This document shows, piece by piece, positions 14,246 to 21,202 of a stretch of 64,000 nucleotides of DNA; the first letter of the stretch is position 1; each line of letters starts with the position of its first letter. A program made the translations under genes and the position numbers. Source of the DNA: Desulfitobacterium metallireducens DSM 15288 (GTDB lineage Bacteria; Bacillota; Desulfitobacteriia; Desulfitobacteriales; Desulfitobacteriaceae); assembly GCF_000231405.2 (NCBI RefSeq), contig NZ_CP007032.1:1922001-1986000 (forward strand). Direction: 5' to 3'. The notes beneath the pieces are model-generated. The model had not been told where the DNA came from, ran no database searches, and was given only the letters and a program-made list of their open reading frames with translations.

Positions 14246-15025
14246 ATGGCGATAACTCCCAACCCTATACCGGCTCAAGATGGCAGCCCGATCCCTAGTC
14301 CCGACGATATTGTCGGAGAACTGGCCCGGCGCAAGATCTATGCTGGCATCCCGGACGATGATGTTGCTTTGGCCCTGGCCCTCTGTCAAAAATATGGCTT
14401 TGACCCGCTTCTCAAACACCTGGTCCTCCTCGCCACCAAGGATAGAGACGAAACCACCGGGCAAGGACAAAAACACTATAATGCCTACGTAACCCGCGAC
14501 GGCTTGCTGCATGTAGCTCACACGTCCGGCATGCTCGATGGCCTAGAAACAATCCAGGGCAAGGATGACTTAGGTGAATGGGCCGAAGCGGTCGTTTACC
14601 GCAAGGATATGAGCCGGCCTTTCCGCTACCGAGTCTACCTGTCCGAATATGTGCGCGAGGCCAAGGGCGTTTGGAAAACACATCCTCAGGCCATGCTCAC
14701 CAAGACCGCCGAAGTTTTTGCGCTGCGCCGCGCCTTTGATGTCGCCTTGACCCCTTTCGAGGAAATGGGCTTTGATAATCAAAACATAGCCGGAGACACT
14801 GGACCGTCTCCAAAGACAGGATTTACTGAAAAGGCGGGTTTTACTGGGAATACAGATTTTTCGGCTGAGGCGAGTCTTCCTGGGAAGGCGCGATTTTCCA
14901 CGGAAGCAGGACTTACGGACATGACTGTGATTCCTCCTAACCGGGTGACCGGGTCTATACCGGAAACCTCTCGACTAAACACCTCTGCCGGTTCCACGGG
15001 CAGACAAAGGAGGCAACTCTTTTGA
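14246..15025 (+). CDS. recT: RecT/Bet-family single-strand annealing protein
   Basis: A 259-residue protein with the RecT pattern: LALCQKYGFDPLLKHLVLL, then YVTRDGLLHVAHTSGMLDG, then EAVVYRKDMSRPF, then WKTHPQAMLTKTAEVFALRRAF. It anneals complementary single strands and drives exonuclease-dependent recombination in phages and integrative elements. The C-terminal 70 residues are a low-complexity tail made of repeated GFT/DFS/RFST-like units, which is unusual. ATG 14246 follows the previous stop directly and has GGAGGTGG upstream. The ATPase gene overlaps its end by four bases (TTGA). The usual exonuclease partner is not present. Confidence 0.88.
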   Translation: MAITPNPIPAQDGSPIPSPDDIVGELARRKIYAGIPDDDVALALALCQKYGFDPLLKHLVLLATKDRDETTGQGQKHYNAYVTRDGLLHVAHTSGMLDGLETIQGKDDLGEWAEAVVYRKDMSRPFRYRVYLSEYVREAKGVWKTHPQAMLTKTAEVFALRRAFDVALTPFEEMGFDNQNIAGDTGPSPKTGFTEKAGFTGNTDFSAEASLPGKARFSTEAGLTDMTVIPPNRVTGSIPETSRLNTSAGSTGRQRRQLF

Positions 15026-16983
15026 AGATCAATCGCCTCCATCTAGAAAATTTCCGCAACCATCAAGAGACCACGATCGACCTTGACCGCCTCAACTTCT
15101 TCCTCGGTCACAACAACGCCGGCAAAAGCTCCCTTCTGGCCGCTCTGGAGTGGGGCTTAACCGGGAGGTGCCTGTGGACCGACAAAGCCGGCCGTGGTGC
15201 TTCCGACCTCATTCGCCAAGGTGAAAAACGCACTACTGTGGCACTGGAAGTCGAAGGACTAGGAACGGTCCTCCGCTCCCTTCCTCCCCACACGTTGCAG
15301 GTGGGACAAGCTTCCGGAGTGAATGAAGGACAGGCAAAGCTTCAAAACCACCTTGGCGTCGAGGAACCTCGTCTGCAGGCAGCACTCAACGCCACTGCCT
15401 TCTTGTCCATGAGCCAAGCCGAACAGCGCGCCTTTCTCTTTTCAGCCTACGGCCTTTCCTGGACTGTGGAGGAAGTCGTCGAGAAACTCCACGATTGGCT
15501 GGTCAAAGAACGCTTCAATCCGGAAGAAGCTCGCCGCTTGGCTGCAAAAGCTAAAAAATACTATCCCTCGGGAATCGCCGGCGGACCCGAAATCTTTGAA
15601 GCAATGGAAAAGCGCGCTCGAGAAGAACGCAAAGAGCATAAAAAGGCTAAACAACAGGTCGAAGCAGCCTTAGCTGAATTGAGTCAGAGTTGGCGCGCTC
15701 CGAGTATGCCTCTGGATTTAGAAGAGGCTAAAGGCCAACTCGCCGAGCTAAAAGCAAGACGAGACGAAGGGCTTAAAGTCTGTGGCGCTCTTCGCGAAAT
15801 CCAGCTCCGACGGCAGACCTTACTCGAAAAAATCCCAGCCACCCAGGAAAAATTGACTGAGGCTCAGGATATAGCCCAAAGCCTAACTCAAGAGTTGGAA
15901 AGTCACCCCGATTCGGTAAAGGCTGAAACAACCTCTAACCCCATGGAAACCAACCTCCAGAATACACTTGACCAAGCCAAGACGGTTGCCGCAGCTTCCC
16001 AAAGCAAGCTCAATACCCTTAATCAAGCTGCTCAGTCACTCGCCTGCGAAGAACGTCGCTGTCCACTCGCCCCGGATCTTTTACCCTGCAGTCTTACCCA
16101 AGCCCAAGTGAAGGCCGTTTTAGAGAGTCTGCAAAACGAACATAACATAACCAGCCAAGAGCTTGCCCTCCAGGAAGCATCGATTCAAGACACTTCCCAC
16201 CAATTGAAGATCTTAAGGACAAGCCTTGAAAAAAGCCGTGCTCATTCCAAGCGAATTCTTTTTCTTCAAACCGAATTAAACACTCAGCACTATTTGATCA
16301 AGACCCTGGAAGCAAGTCTTGAGGACCTAAAAACCGAAGTGAAAAACCTTCCTGAAGAAGATCCCTATTTCCTTGAGGACCTCGCCCAGCTGGAAAGCAC
16401 CCTCACTCAGAGGGAAAATACGCTTGTCCAATATCACGAAGCTCAGATCCTCTCTTCGCGCCAGGCCTCCCTGCAGCACGACTTGGAAACGCTAACCCTT
16501 AACCTTGCTGACCTCGAAGTTCTAGTCAAAGCGCTCGGACCGGACGGGCTCAGAAAAGACCTGCTGAGCGGAATCCTCAATACCTTTGTTGAGCAAGTCA
16601 ATAACCGGCTGGGGTGCCTTACGGTCGGGACTTACCACCTCAGCTTCTCTCCCGAGATGACGCTGCTTTGCTGTGCTAACGGGGGTCCCACTCTGCCCCT
16701 CAGGCTTCTTTCCAAATCAGAACAACTGCGGGTCGGTATCGCCCTCAGCGCAGTCTTTAGCCAAGCAGCCGGAATCCGTTTTTTAGCGATCGATGAGGCG
16801 GACATGCTGGATCAGGATAACCGTGACCTGCTCGCGGAAATGCTTCTGGACACCGCTGACGACTTTGACCAAATCGTCGTCTTTACCACAGTAGGCACTG
16901 TCCCGCCTCAAAATCCCGACCTGCCCGGAGTCAAGATGTTCTGGGTGGAAGACGGCTCAGTCCGTGGACTTCCGATTGGATAA
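15022..16983 (+). CDS. Rad50/SMC-like ATPase, coiled-coil
   Basis: A 653-residue ABC-type ATPase. Walker A is GHNNAGKSS (29-37), an ABC-signature-like LSKSEQLRVG is near 563, and Walker B is IDEAD (590-594). Between them lie about 350 residues rich in Glu, Lys and Gln with heptad character. A Cys cluster, CEERRCP...LLPC, sits where Rad50 has its zinc hook. SbcC and Rad50 proteins act with an SbcD/Mre11 nuclease, but no such nuclease is adjacent. It starts at TTG 15022, overlapping recT by four bases, so a joint role in recombination or end processing is inferred. Confidence 0.82.
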   Translation: MKINRLHLENFRNHQETTIDLDRLNFFLGHNNAGKSSLLAALEWGLTGRCLWTDKAGRGASDLIRQGEKRTTVALEVEGLGTVLRSLPPHTLQVGQASGVNEGQAKLQNHLGVEEPRLQAALNATAFLSMSQAEQRAFLFSAYGLSWTVEEVVEKLHDWLVKERFNPEEARRLAAKAKKYYPSGIAGGPEIFEAMEKRAREERKEHKKAKQQVEAALAELSQSWRAPSMPLDLEEAKGQLAELKARRDEGLKVCGALREIQLRRQTLLEKIPATQEKLTEAQDIAQSLTQELESHPDSVKAETTSNPMETNLQNTLDQAKTVAAASQSKLNTLNQAAQSLACEERRCPLAPDLLPCSLTQAQVKAVLESLQNEHNITSQELALQEASIQDTSHQLKILRTSLEKSRAHSKRILFLQTELNTQHYLIKTLEASLEDLKTEVKNLPEEDPYFLEDLAQLESTLTQRENTLVQYHEAQILSSRQASLQHDLETLTLNLADLEVLVKALGPDGLRKDLLSGILNTFVEQVNNRLGCLTVGTYHLSFSPEMTLLCCANGGPTLPLRLLSKSEQLRVGIALSAVFSQAAGIRFLAIDEADMLDQDNRDLLAEMLLDTADDFDQIVVFTTVGTVPPQNPDLPGVKMFWVEDGSVRGLPIG

Positions 16984-17066
16984 TTCATACTCTGATCCGG
17001 TACCACTAAGAGATGCCCTCACTCTTAGCGTACTCCCTCACCCTCTAAGGAAAGGAGTGATTGACA

Positions 17067-17420
17067 ATGGCTCAACAGGAAGCACCCCCTTTATCTCCCC
17101 GTGAACAAGTGGTTCTGGACTCGATTCCCCTCGGGCACCAAAAAGCGATTAGCAGGCGAAGCTTAGCCGCGGTCACGCATCTCGATGACCGCTTGTTGCG
17201 CGTGATCATTTACAGTCTGGTCGTCGATCAGGGTTTCCCCATTGGCAGTTCCACTGGCCACGACGGCGGCTACTTTATCATACAGGATCAAGAGGATCTG
17301 GAAGTCGCCACTCGCCACCTTAAACCGAGGGCAAAAGCCATCTTTCGCCGAGCGCAAGCCCTCGAGAGGATTGCTCGGAAGCAATTTGACCAACAGGTAG
17401 AGATGGTATGGCCCGAGTGA
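17067..17420 (+). CDS. Phage-type winged-helix protein
   Basis: A 117-residue protein. The first two-thirds look like a winged-helix DNA-binding fold: KAISRRSLAAVTHLDDRLLRVIIYSLVVDQGFPIGSS, then a GGYFIIQDQEDLEVATRHL wing and helix. The pattern 'PIGSSTGxxGGYF' recurs in phage proteins of siphophage early regions, where the role is unknown. The C-terminal helix is basic (RAKAIFRRAQALERIARKQFD). ATG 17067 has AAAGGAGTG eight bases upstream; an in-frame TTG at 17061 is too near. It lies between the ATPase and the initiator gene. Confidence 0.75.
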   Translation: MAQQEAPPLSPREQVVLDSIPLGHQKAISRRSLAAVTHLDDRLLRVIIYSLVVDQGFPIGSSTGHDGGYFIIQDQEDLEVATRHLKPRAKAIFRRAQALERIARKQFDQQVEMVWPE

Positions 17421-17439
17421 CAAACAGGAGGTCGGTATA

Positions 17440-18498
17440 GTGGCAGGTTGGATCAAACTTTGGCGCAAATTGATTGACAACGGGCACTTGAAGATGCCTG
17501 GGACGGCCTTCAAGCTATGGATCTATTGTCTGCTCGAGGCTGCTCCCTACCCCGACCTCAAGCGCAATCTCGCGATTGGTGAGCTATGGCTCAGTTATCA
17601 GAGTATCCGCGAGAATTTGGGAGAAGTCGATAAAAAAGTAAGCAATAGTACCGTATCGGCAGCGTTGAAATACCTTGAACAGCATGGGTATCTTACGCTC
17701 CAATCCCAACGATTCAAGGGGATCAAGGCTAAGGTCGTGAACTGGTCCGAATATCAAGCCCTCACCTATGCTTCCTCAGAACTCACGACGACTCAAGAAG
17801 CAACCGAGACTAGCTCACCCCTTCCTCCCCCACCTGTTGACGACTGTACTGTGAAAAACCGATTGACTCCTCCCGCAAGAGCCGAAAACGAGACTGAGCA
17901 AAAGAGGTCGACTCCCTTTCCCCGAACCAAAATCCATGAGATACGGAACCAACCGACTCCTCTTACAGGAGTCGACACCTCCTCGTCCAGTCGTCGCACG
18001 AGTACGCCTACAGTAGCCCACAACTCCTCCCAGAGTAGCCGACCGACTACTCCCACAGGAGTCGTGAGCAATCCTCAGCCTTACAACACCAAGGCTTCCA
18101 GCACAGACAAGAACTCTATTAATAATGATAAAGAGAATAATATTAAGAATATTAATGTTGTAGTTAAGGTTGCCGCCGATTTTGCAAATGAATTTGGAAG
18201 GCCTCTTTCCCCGAATGAAATAAAACAGCTTGTCTATTGGCAAAAATCCTTTTCGGAGGATCTGATCAAGGAAGCCCTCTCCCTCGCCTCACTGCAAGAC
18301 AAGCACACCCTTGCCTATGTCGGAGGAATTTTAAAAAATTGGTCGCGTTCCGGTCTAACCTCAATCGAGGAGGTCAAACGTGAGCAAGCGAAGCCCCGCT
18401 CAAAAAGAAGCCCAGAAGGAAGGAAACGCAATGTCCAAGCTAAACCCGGTTATCACCCTGACGAAGTCGACTGGGCCAACGAACCCAATACCCTTTAG
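17440..18498 (+). CDS. DnaD-like replication initiation protein
   Basis: A 352-residue protein with three parts. Residues 1-115 resemble the N-terminal winged-helix domain of phage initiators (MAGWIKLWRKLIDN start, then a long helical unit). Residues 125-230 are a Ser/Thr/Pro-rich linker. Residues 240-320 form a DnaD-type domain ending in LAYVGGILKNWSRSGLTS. Such proteins bind the element's origin and recruit the helicase loader, which is encoded next. GTG 17440 follows AGGAGGTC. The linker DNA carries repeated GACTCCT/AGGAGTC hairpins, and the loader gene starts within its 3' end. Confidence 0.82.
   Translation: MAGWIKLWRKLIDNGHLKMPGTAFKLWIYCLLEAAPYPDLKRNLAIGELWLSYQSIRENLGEVDKKVSNSTVSAALKYLEQHGYLTLQSQRFKGIKAKVVNWSEYQALTYASSELTTTQEATETSSPLPPPPVDDCTVKNRLTPPARAENETEQKRSTPFPRTKIHEIRNQPTPLTGVDTSSSSRRTSTPTVAHNSSQSSRPTTPTGVVSNPQPYNTKASSTDKNSINNDKENNIKNINVVVKVAADFANEFGRPLSPNEIKQLVYWQKSFSEDLIKEALSLASLQDKHTLAYVGGILKNWSRSGLTSIEEVKREQAKPRSKRSPEGRKRNVQAKPGYHPDEVDWANEPNTL
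17954..17972 (+). repeat. Hairpin in the DnaD linker, one of several related repeats
   Basis: GACTCCT and AGGAGTC flank a five-base loop. Related copies lie at about 17865-17885 and 18055-18070 (ACTACTCCCACAGGAGTCG). They encode the PTPLTGVD/PTTPTGVV-type linker units. In several phages the replication origin lies inside the initiator gene's linker, but that is only an analogy here. Confidence 0.5.
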
Positions 18499-19213
18499 CG
18501 CAACCCGATCAACCCGGGCAGCCCGAGCAAACTGCAGCCCCAGCCAAAGTTGCCTGGTCGAACTCACAGGTCATCCCGGATACTGTGATCAATCAGAAAC
18601 GACTTGCCCCTTGAAACTGCAGGCCCTGTTCAAGACCCTGACACGCTGCGGAATTCATCAGCGTTTTCTCAGCTCCAGCTTTGGACAGATCGAAGAAATT
18701 GAGATTCCGCAGAACCTTCAGAACCAATACCGCCAGATCAAAGCCTATGCCGCACACTTAGAAGAAAATATCAAGGCAGGCCGTGGACTTCTCCTAAAAG
18801 GTGCTGTCGGGACAATGAAGACCACCCTAGCTGTAGCCGTTCTTAGAGAATACCTTGACCACGGAGGTGAGGGCTTGTTTCTGACCATGTCCGGCCTACT
18901 TGATAATATATTTACACTCAAAGCAAAAAGCATGAATCAATGGGCTAGATTCGAGCAACAAATTCGCGATACGCCCTTGCTCGTGCTTGACGACCTGGGC
19001 GCAGAACATACCGAAGGCTGGGTATTAACCAAAGTCGACTCCATCATCGCTGAACGCTACAACCGCTGCCGCTCGATCGTTATCACGACCAATCTTTCCA
19101 CTGCACAGCTGCGCGGTGTGTATGCCGAGCGGGTCATCGACCGCCTGCGTTCCACTTTGGAAATCATTAACTTCAGCGGACCAAGCCAACGGCGATCCCC
19201 TTTTGCTGAATAA
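18380..19213 (+). CDS. DnaC/DnaI-like helicase loader
   Basis: A 277-residue AAA+ protein. Walker A reads GAVGTMKTT (141-149), with Met where Gly is normal. Walker B is LLVLDDLGAE, and a sensor-1-like IVITTNLS follows. Upstream is a Cys set (C52, C58, C69, C76) that may bind zinc, as in some phage loaders. It should load the replicative helicase at the element's origin, with the preceding DnaD-like protein. GTG 18380 has GAGGAGG six bases upstream and overlaps the initiator gene by 119 bases; ATG 18431 is the alternative. The Met in the P-loop does not by itself make it inactive. Confidence 0.82.
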   Translation: MSKRSPAQKEAQKEGNAMSKLNPVITLTKSTGPTNPIPFSATRSTRAARANCSPSQSCLVELTGHPGYCDQSETTCPLKLQALFKTLTRCGIHQRFLSSSFGQIEEIEIPQNLQNQYRQIKAYAAHLEENIKAGRGLLLKGAVGTMKTTLAVAVLREYLDHGGEGLFLTMSGLLDNIFTLKAKSMNQWARFEQQIRDTPLLVLDDLGAEHTEGWVLTKVDSIIAERYNRCRSIVITTNLSTAQLRGVYAERVIDRLRSTLEIINFSGPSQRRSPFAE

Positions 19214-19287
19214 ACAGTCCCTGGTCAAAACTTCTGTTCAAGATCACTTAACGTCCTAAGCAATAGGTTAAAAATAAGGAGGAAACC

Positions 19288-19629
19288 ATGAGAAAAGCAG
19301 ATTTTAAAGCGCGTATCAAAAAAATCGAGATCGTGAATAGAGTACTCAGTGACGGCTGGGCTCAATCCATCCGCGTCATTCTCGAGGAAATCGATTTGAC
19401 CAATGAAAATCTCCTCGAGTTAAAACAATTCATGCCGAATGAAGATGTCGTTGTTGAAATTACTCCCGTGCAGCCCAGCCTTTTCGAGGACCAGGATATA
19501 AAAAAGCTCCAAGAGAATCCTCTAATCCAGCAGGACGATCTGACCCACGAAGAGGAGCAAGCCCTGAGCTTTTCCGAGGAGGAAGAAGATCCAAATAACG
19601 AAACCCTGGTTAAAGGATGGACGTTTTAA
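19288..19629 (+). CDS. Hypothetical acidic protein of the element
   Basis: A 113-residue protein I do not recognise. The N-terminal 65 residues are helical and basic-start (MRKADFKARIKKIEIVNRVL). The C-terminal third is highly acidic (EEEQALSFSEEEEDPNNE). A strong AAGGAGGAAACC precedes the ATG. It shows no transmembrane helix, Cys cluster or HTH. Its position between the helicase loader and the excisionase-like gene suggests a small DNA-metabolism or regulatory accessory protein. Confidence 0.65.
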   Translation: MRKADFKARIKKIEIVNRVLSDGWAQSIRVILEEIDLTNENLLELKQFMPNEDVVVEITPVQPSLFEDQDIKKLQENPLIQQDDLTHEEEQALSFSEEEEDPNNETLVKGWTF

Positions 19630-19663
19630 AAACGTTTTAATCTAGAAAGGAGAGGTTTACCGC

Positions 19664-20077
19664 ATGCTTCCTGCGATAAATGAGCAACACCTTGCGATAG
19701 ATGAACAACACCTTCTCGCTCAAATTATGAACAGGGATTTAATTTATACTGAGCTACAAAAGGAGTTCCAAACTGCCCAAGCACTGGTCTCCGAAGTTAA
19801 AACCTTATCCGCCGAACTCCTGGAAACCCTCAACACCTTAAAAGACGAGACTGAAAACCGATACCTCAAATTTGAAGATTTACCCGACTATGTCGATATC
19901 AAAATCCTTAAGACATATCTTAAAGTCGGAACGAACCGGATCTACGAACTGACGAATACCTCGGGATTTCCTACACATGTTCCCTACGCCAATGGCAAAA
20001 AAGTCTATGCCAAAGCAGACGTCATAGAATGGTTAGAGCATAAAGAAAGGTCCCTGAAGGGTAAAGACAAGTCGTAA
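19664..20077 (+). CDS. Excisionase-like HTH protein at the element's right end
   Basis: A 137-residue protein. The first 65 residues are a Gln/Glu-rich coiled helix. Residues 73-128 form an HTH_17/AlpA-type domain: DYVDIKILKTYLKVGTNRIYELTNTSGFPTHVPYANGKKVYAKADVIEWLE. Such domains bind attachment DNA and steer an integrase. It is the last gene before tRNA-Pro, where an integrase gene would be expected, but none is present. ATG 19664 follows AAAGGAGAGG. It ends at a terminator (20119-20151). Confidence 0.75.
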   Translation: MLPAINEQHLAIDEQHLLAQIMNRDLIYTELQKEFQTAQALVSEVKTLSAELLETLNTLKDETENRYLKFEDLPDYVDIKILKTYLKVGTNRIYELTNTSGFPTHVPYANGKKVYAKADVIEWLEHKERSLKGKDKS

Positions 20078-20118
20078 TTCCTATCTCCCCAATCTAGAAA
20101 TGAGTTATAATTTATACC

Positions 20119-20151
20119 TAGCGCTTCTCTGATGAGGCGCTATCTTTTATT
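20119..20151 (+). terminator. Terminator after the excisionase-like gene
   Basis: TAGCGCTTC / GAGGCGCTA (one wobble pair) with a six-base loop is followed by TCTTTTATT. Confidence 0.75.
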
Positions 20152-20225
20152 CGATTGAATGTTACGAAATTGACCATTAAAATGATTACTCCCGAACCTT
20201 GCTCACGGTAGACCAGAAATAAAAA

Positions 20226-20255
20226 GCAAGCTGTTTCAACAGCTTAACAGCTTGC
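20226..20255 (+). repeat. Overlapping inverted repeats
   Basis: AAGCTGTT, then AACAGCTT occurring twice in succession, gives two mutually exclusive hairpins: the short AAGCTGTT-TC-AACAGCTT (20228-20245) and the longer GCAAGCTGTT...AACAGCTTGC (20226-20255). Confidence 0.7.
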
Positions 20256-20388
20256 GGATAATAAAGAAGGCTTGGCTAGCGCTAAAGTGATAGCTTAACC
20301 GCCTTATCCTGCCACGAATAAGTCATGCAGCGTAGGAGGAAAGAAAGTCGCTGGTTGCACTTATACTATCAACCGATAGAAACTTATA

Positions 20389-20448
20389 CTTTCCTGATAG
20401 AATAAAAAAGCCTCTCCGAAGAGAGACTTTTTTATTCTATCAGGAAAG
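20389..20448. terminator. Very long hairpin downstream of tRNA-Pro
   Basis: Two 28-base arms (CTTTCCTGATAG... and ...CTATCAGGAAAG) pair with one mismatch around a CGAA loop. The arms contain runs of six A and six T, so the hairpin can end transcripts from either side. It is the natural terminator of the minus-strand tRNA gene. Confidence 0.85.
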
Positions 20449-20470
20449 GCCAAACGCCTTAATATACAAT

Positions 20471-20547
20471 TGGTCGGAGCGACAAGATTTGAACTTGCGA
20501 CCTCTACCACCCCAAGGTAGCGCTCTACCAAGCTGAGCCACGCCCCG
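20471..20547 (-). tRNA. tRNA-Pro (anticodon GGG), CCA encoded
   Basis: The minus strand gives a full cloverleaf: acceptor CGGGGCG / CGCTCCG (one G-U), D-arm with GCTC...GAGC, anticodon loop TTGGGGT in a TACC/GGTA stem, and a T-arm with GTTCAAAT. A discriminator A and encoded CCA follow. The anticodon GGG reads CCC. The 3' end faces the mobile element, the usual side for integration next to a tRNA gene, but no duplicated 3' end was found on the other side. Confidence 0.95.
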
Positions 20548-20619
20548 ACATATTAACTATCCCTTACAGAAGGGACTTATATAAGTTAACATACCCAAAA
20601 AGAAAATGCAAGTAAAATT

Positions 20620-21066
20620 TTAGTTCTGACCGATAACCTCAATCTTACGTACTCCTTCTATCTCGCTCAAACCGACTAATAAATGCTCAGGCGTATCCAC
20701 CATATCCGCTGTATCAAACGCAATTGAAACATTAGCTATTCCTTGCAACGGGATACCTTGATTAATAGTTAAAACATTACCCCGAAAGCTTGCAATAAAA
20801 TTTAAGGTATTGGATAACACACCTGCTATATTTTCAAGAATCAAAGAGATCGTAATAATTCGTTCTTTGCTCACCTCATAAAAAGGAAAAACTCCGTCCT
20901 TATACTTATAAAAAGCACTGCGGCTGATACCGGCCCTTTCAGCTGCATCATTAACGGTAGCGCAATCCCCTTTGGCTAACAATTCTTTGGCCTGAGCCGT
21001 TTTTACGATAGCATCAGGTAATATATCCTTGCTTACCATTAAAAAATCTTTATTGCGATTAGCCAT
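20620..21066 (-). CDS. pheB: ACT domain protein, UPF0735/PheB-like
   Basis: A 148-residue protein. The N-terminal half has a helix-turn-helix-like stretch (AKELLAKGDCATVNDAAERAGISRSAFYKYKDGVFPF). The C-terminal half is an ACT domain (RIITISLILENIAGVLSNTLNFIA...), which binds small ligands, usually amino acids. This is the layout of Bacillus PheB/UPF0735 proteins, thought to regulate phenylalanine metabolism, although its biochemistry is not well known. It is a single gene, 74 bases upstream of tRNA-Pro on the same strand. It is the first core gene to the right of the element. Confidence 0.85.
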   Translation of the reverse strand: MANRNKDFLMVSKDILPDAIVKTAQAKELLAKGDCATVNDAAERAGISRSAFYKYKDGVFPFYEVSKERIITISLILENIAGVLSNTLNFIASFRGNVLTINQGIPLQGIANVSIAFDTADMVDTPEHLLVGLSEIEGVRKIEVIGQN

Positions 21067-21202
21067 ATGCGCTCTCTCCCATTTTCTTTCGAATCTAGAA
21101 TAAGTATAAGCAAACGGCTGTGAATAAGCAATAAAGAAAACTTACCTTCTATAAAAGTCACAACCCCGCAGCACGAATGATGCGAGGTTGCGTTACCTTC
21201 TC

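Larger units (their letters stand above)
20152..20470. other. Gap between the excisionase-like gene and tRNA-Pro
   Basis: I see no protein gene. It contains an overlapping inverted-repeat set at 20226-20255 and the long hairpin at 20389-20448. This is where an attachment site or integrase would be expected, and neither was found by eye. Confidence 0.45.
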
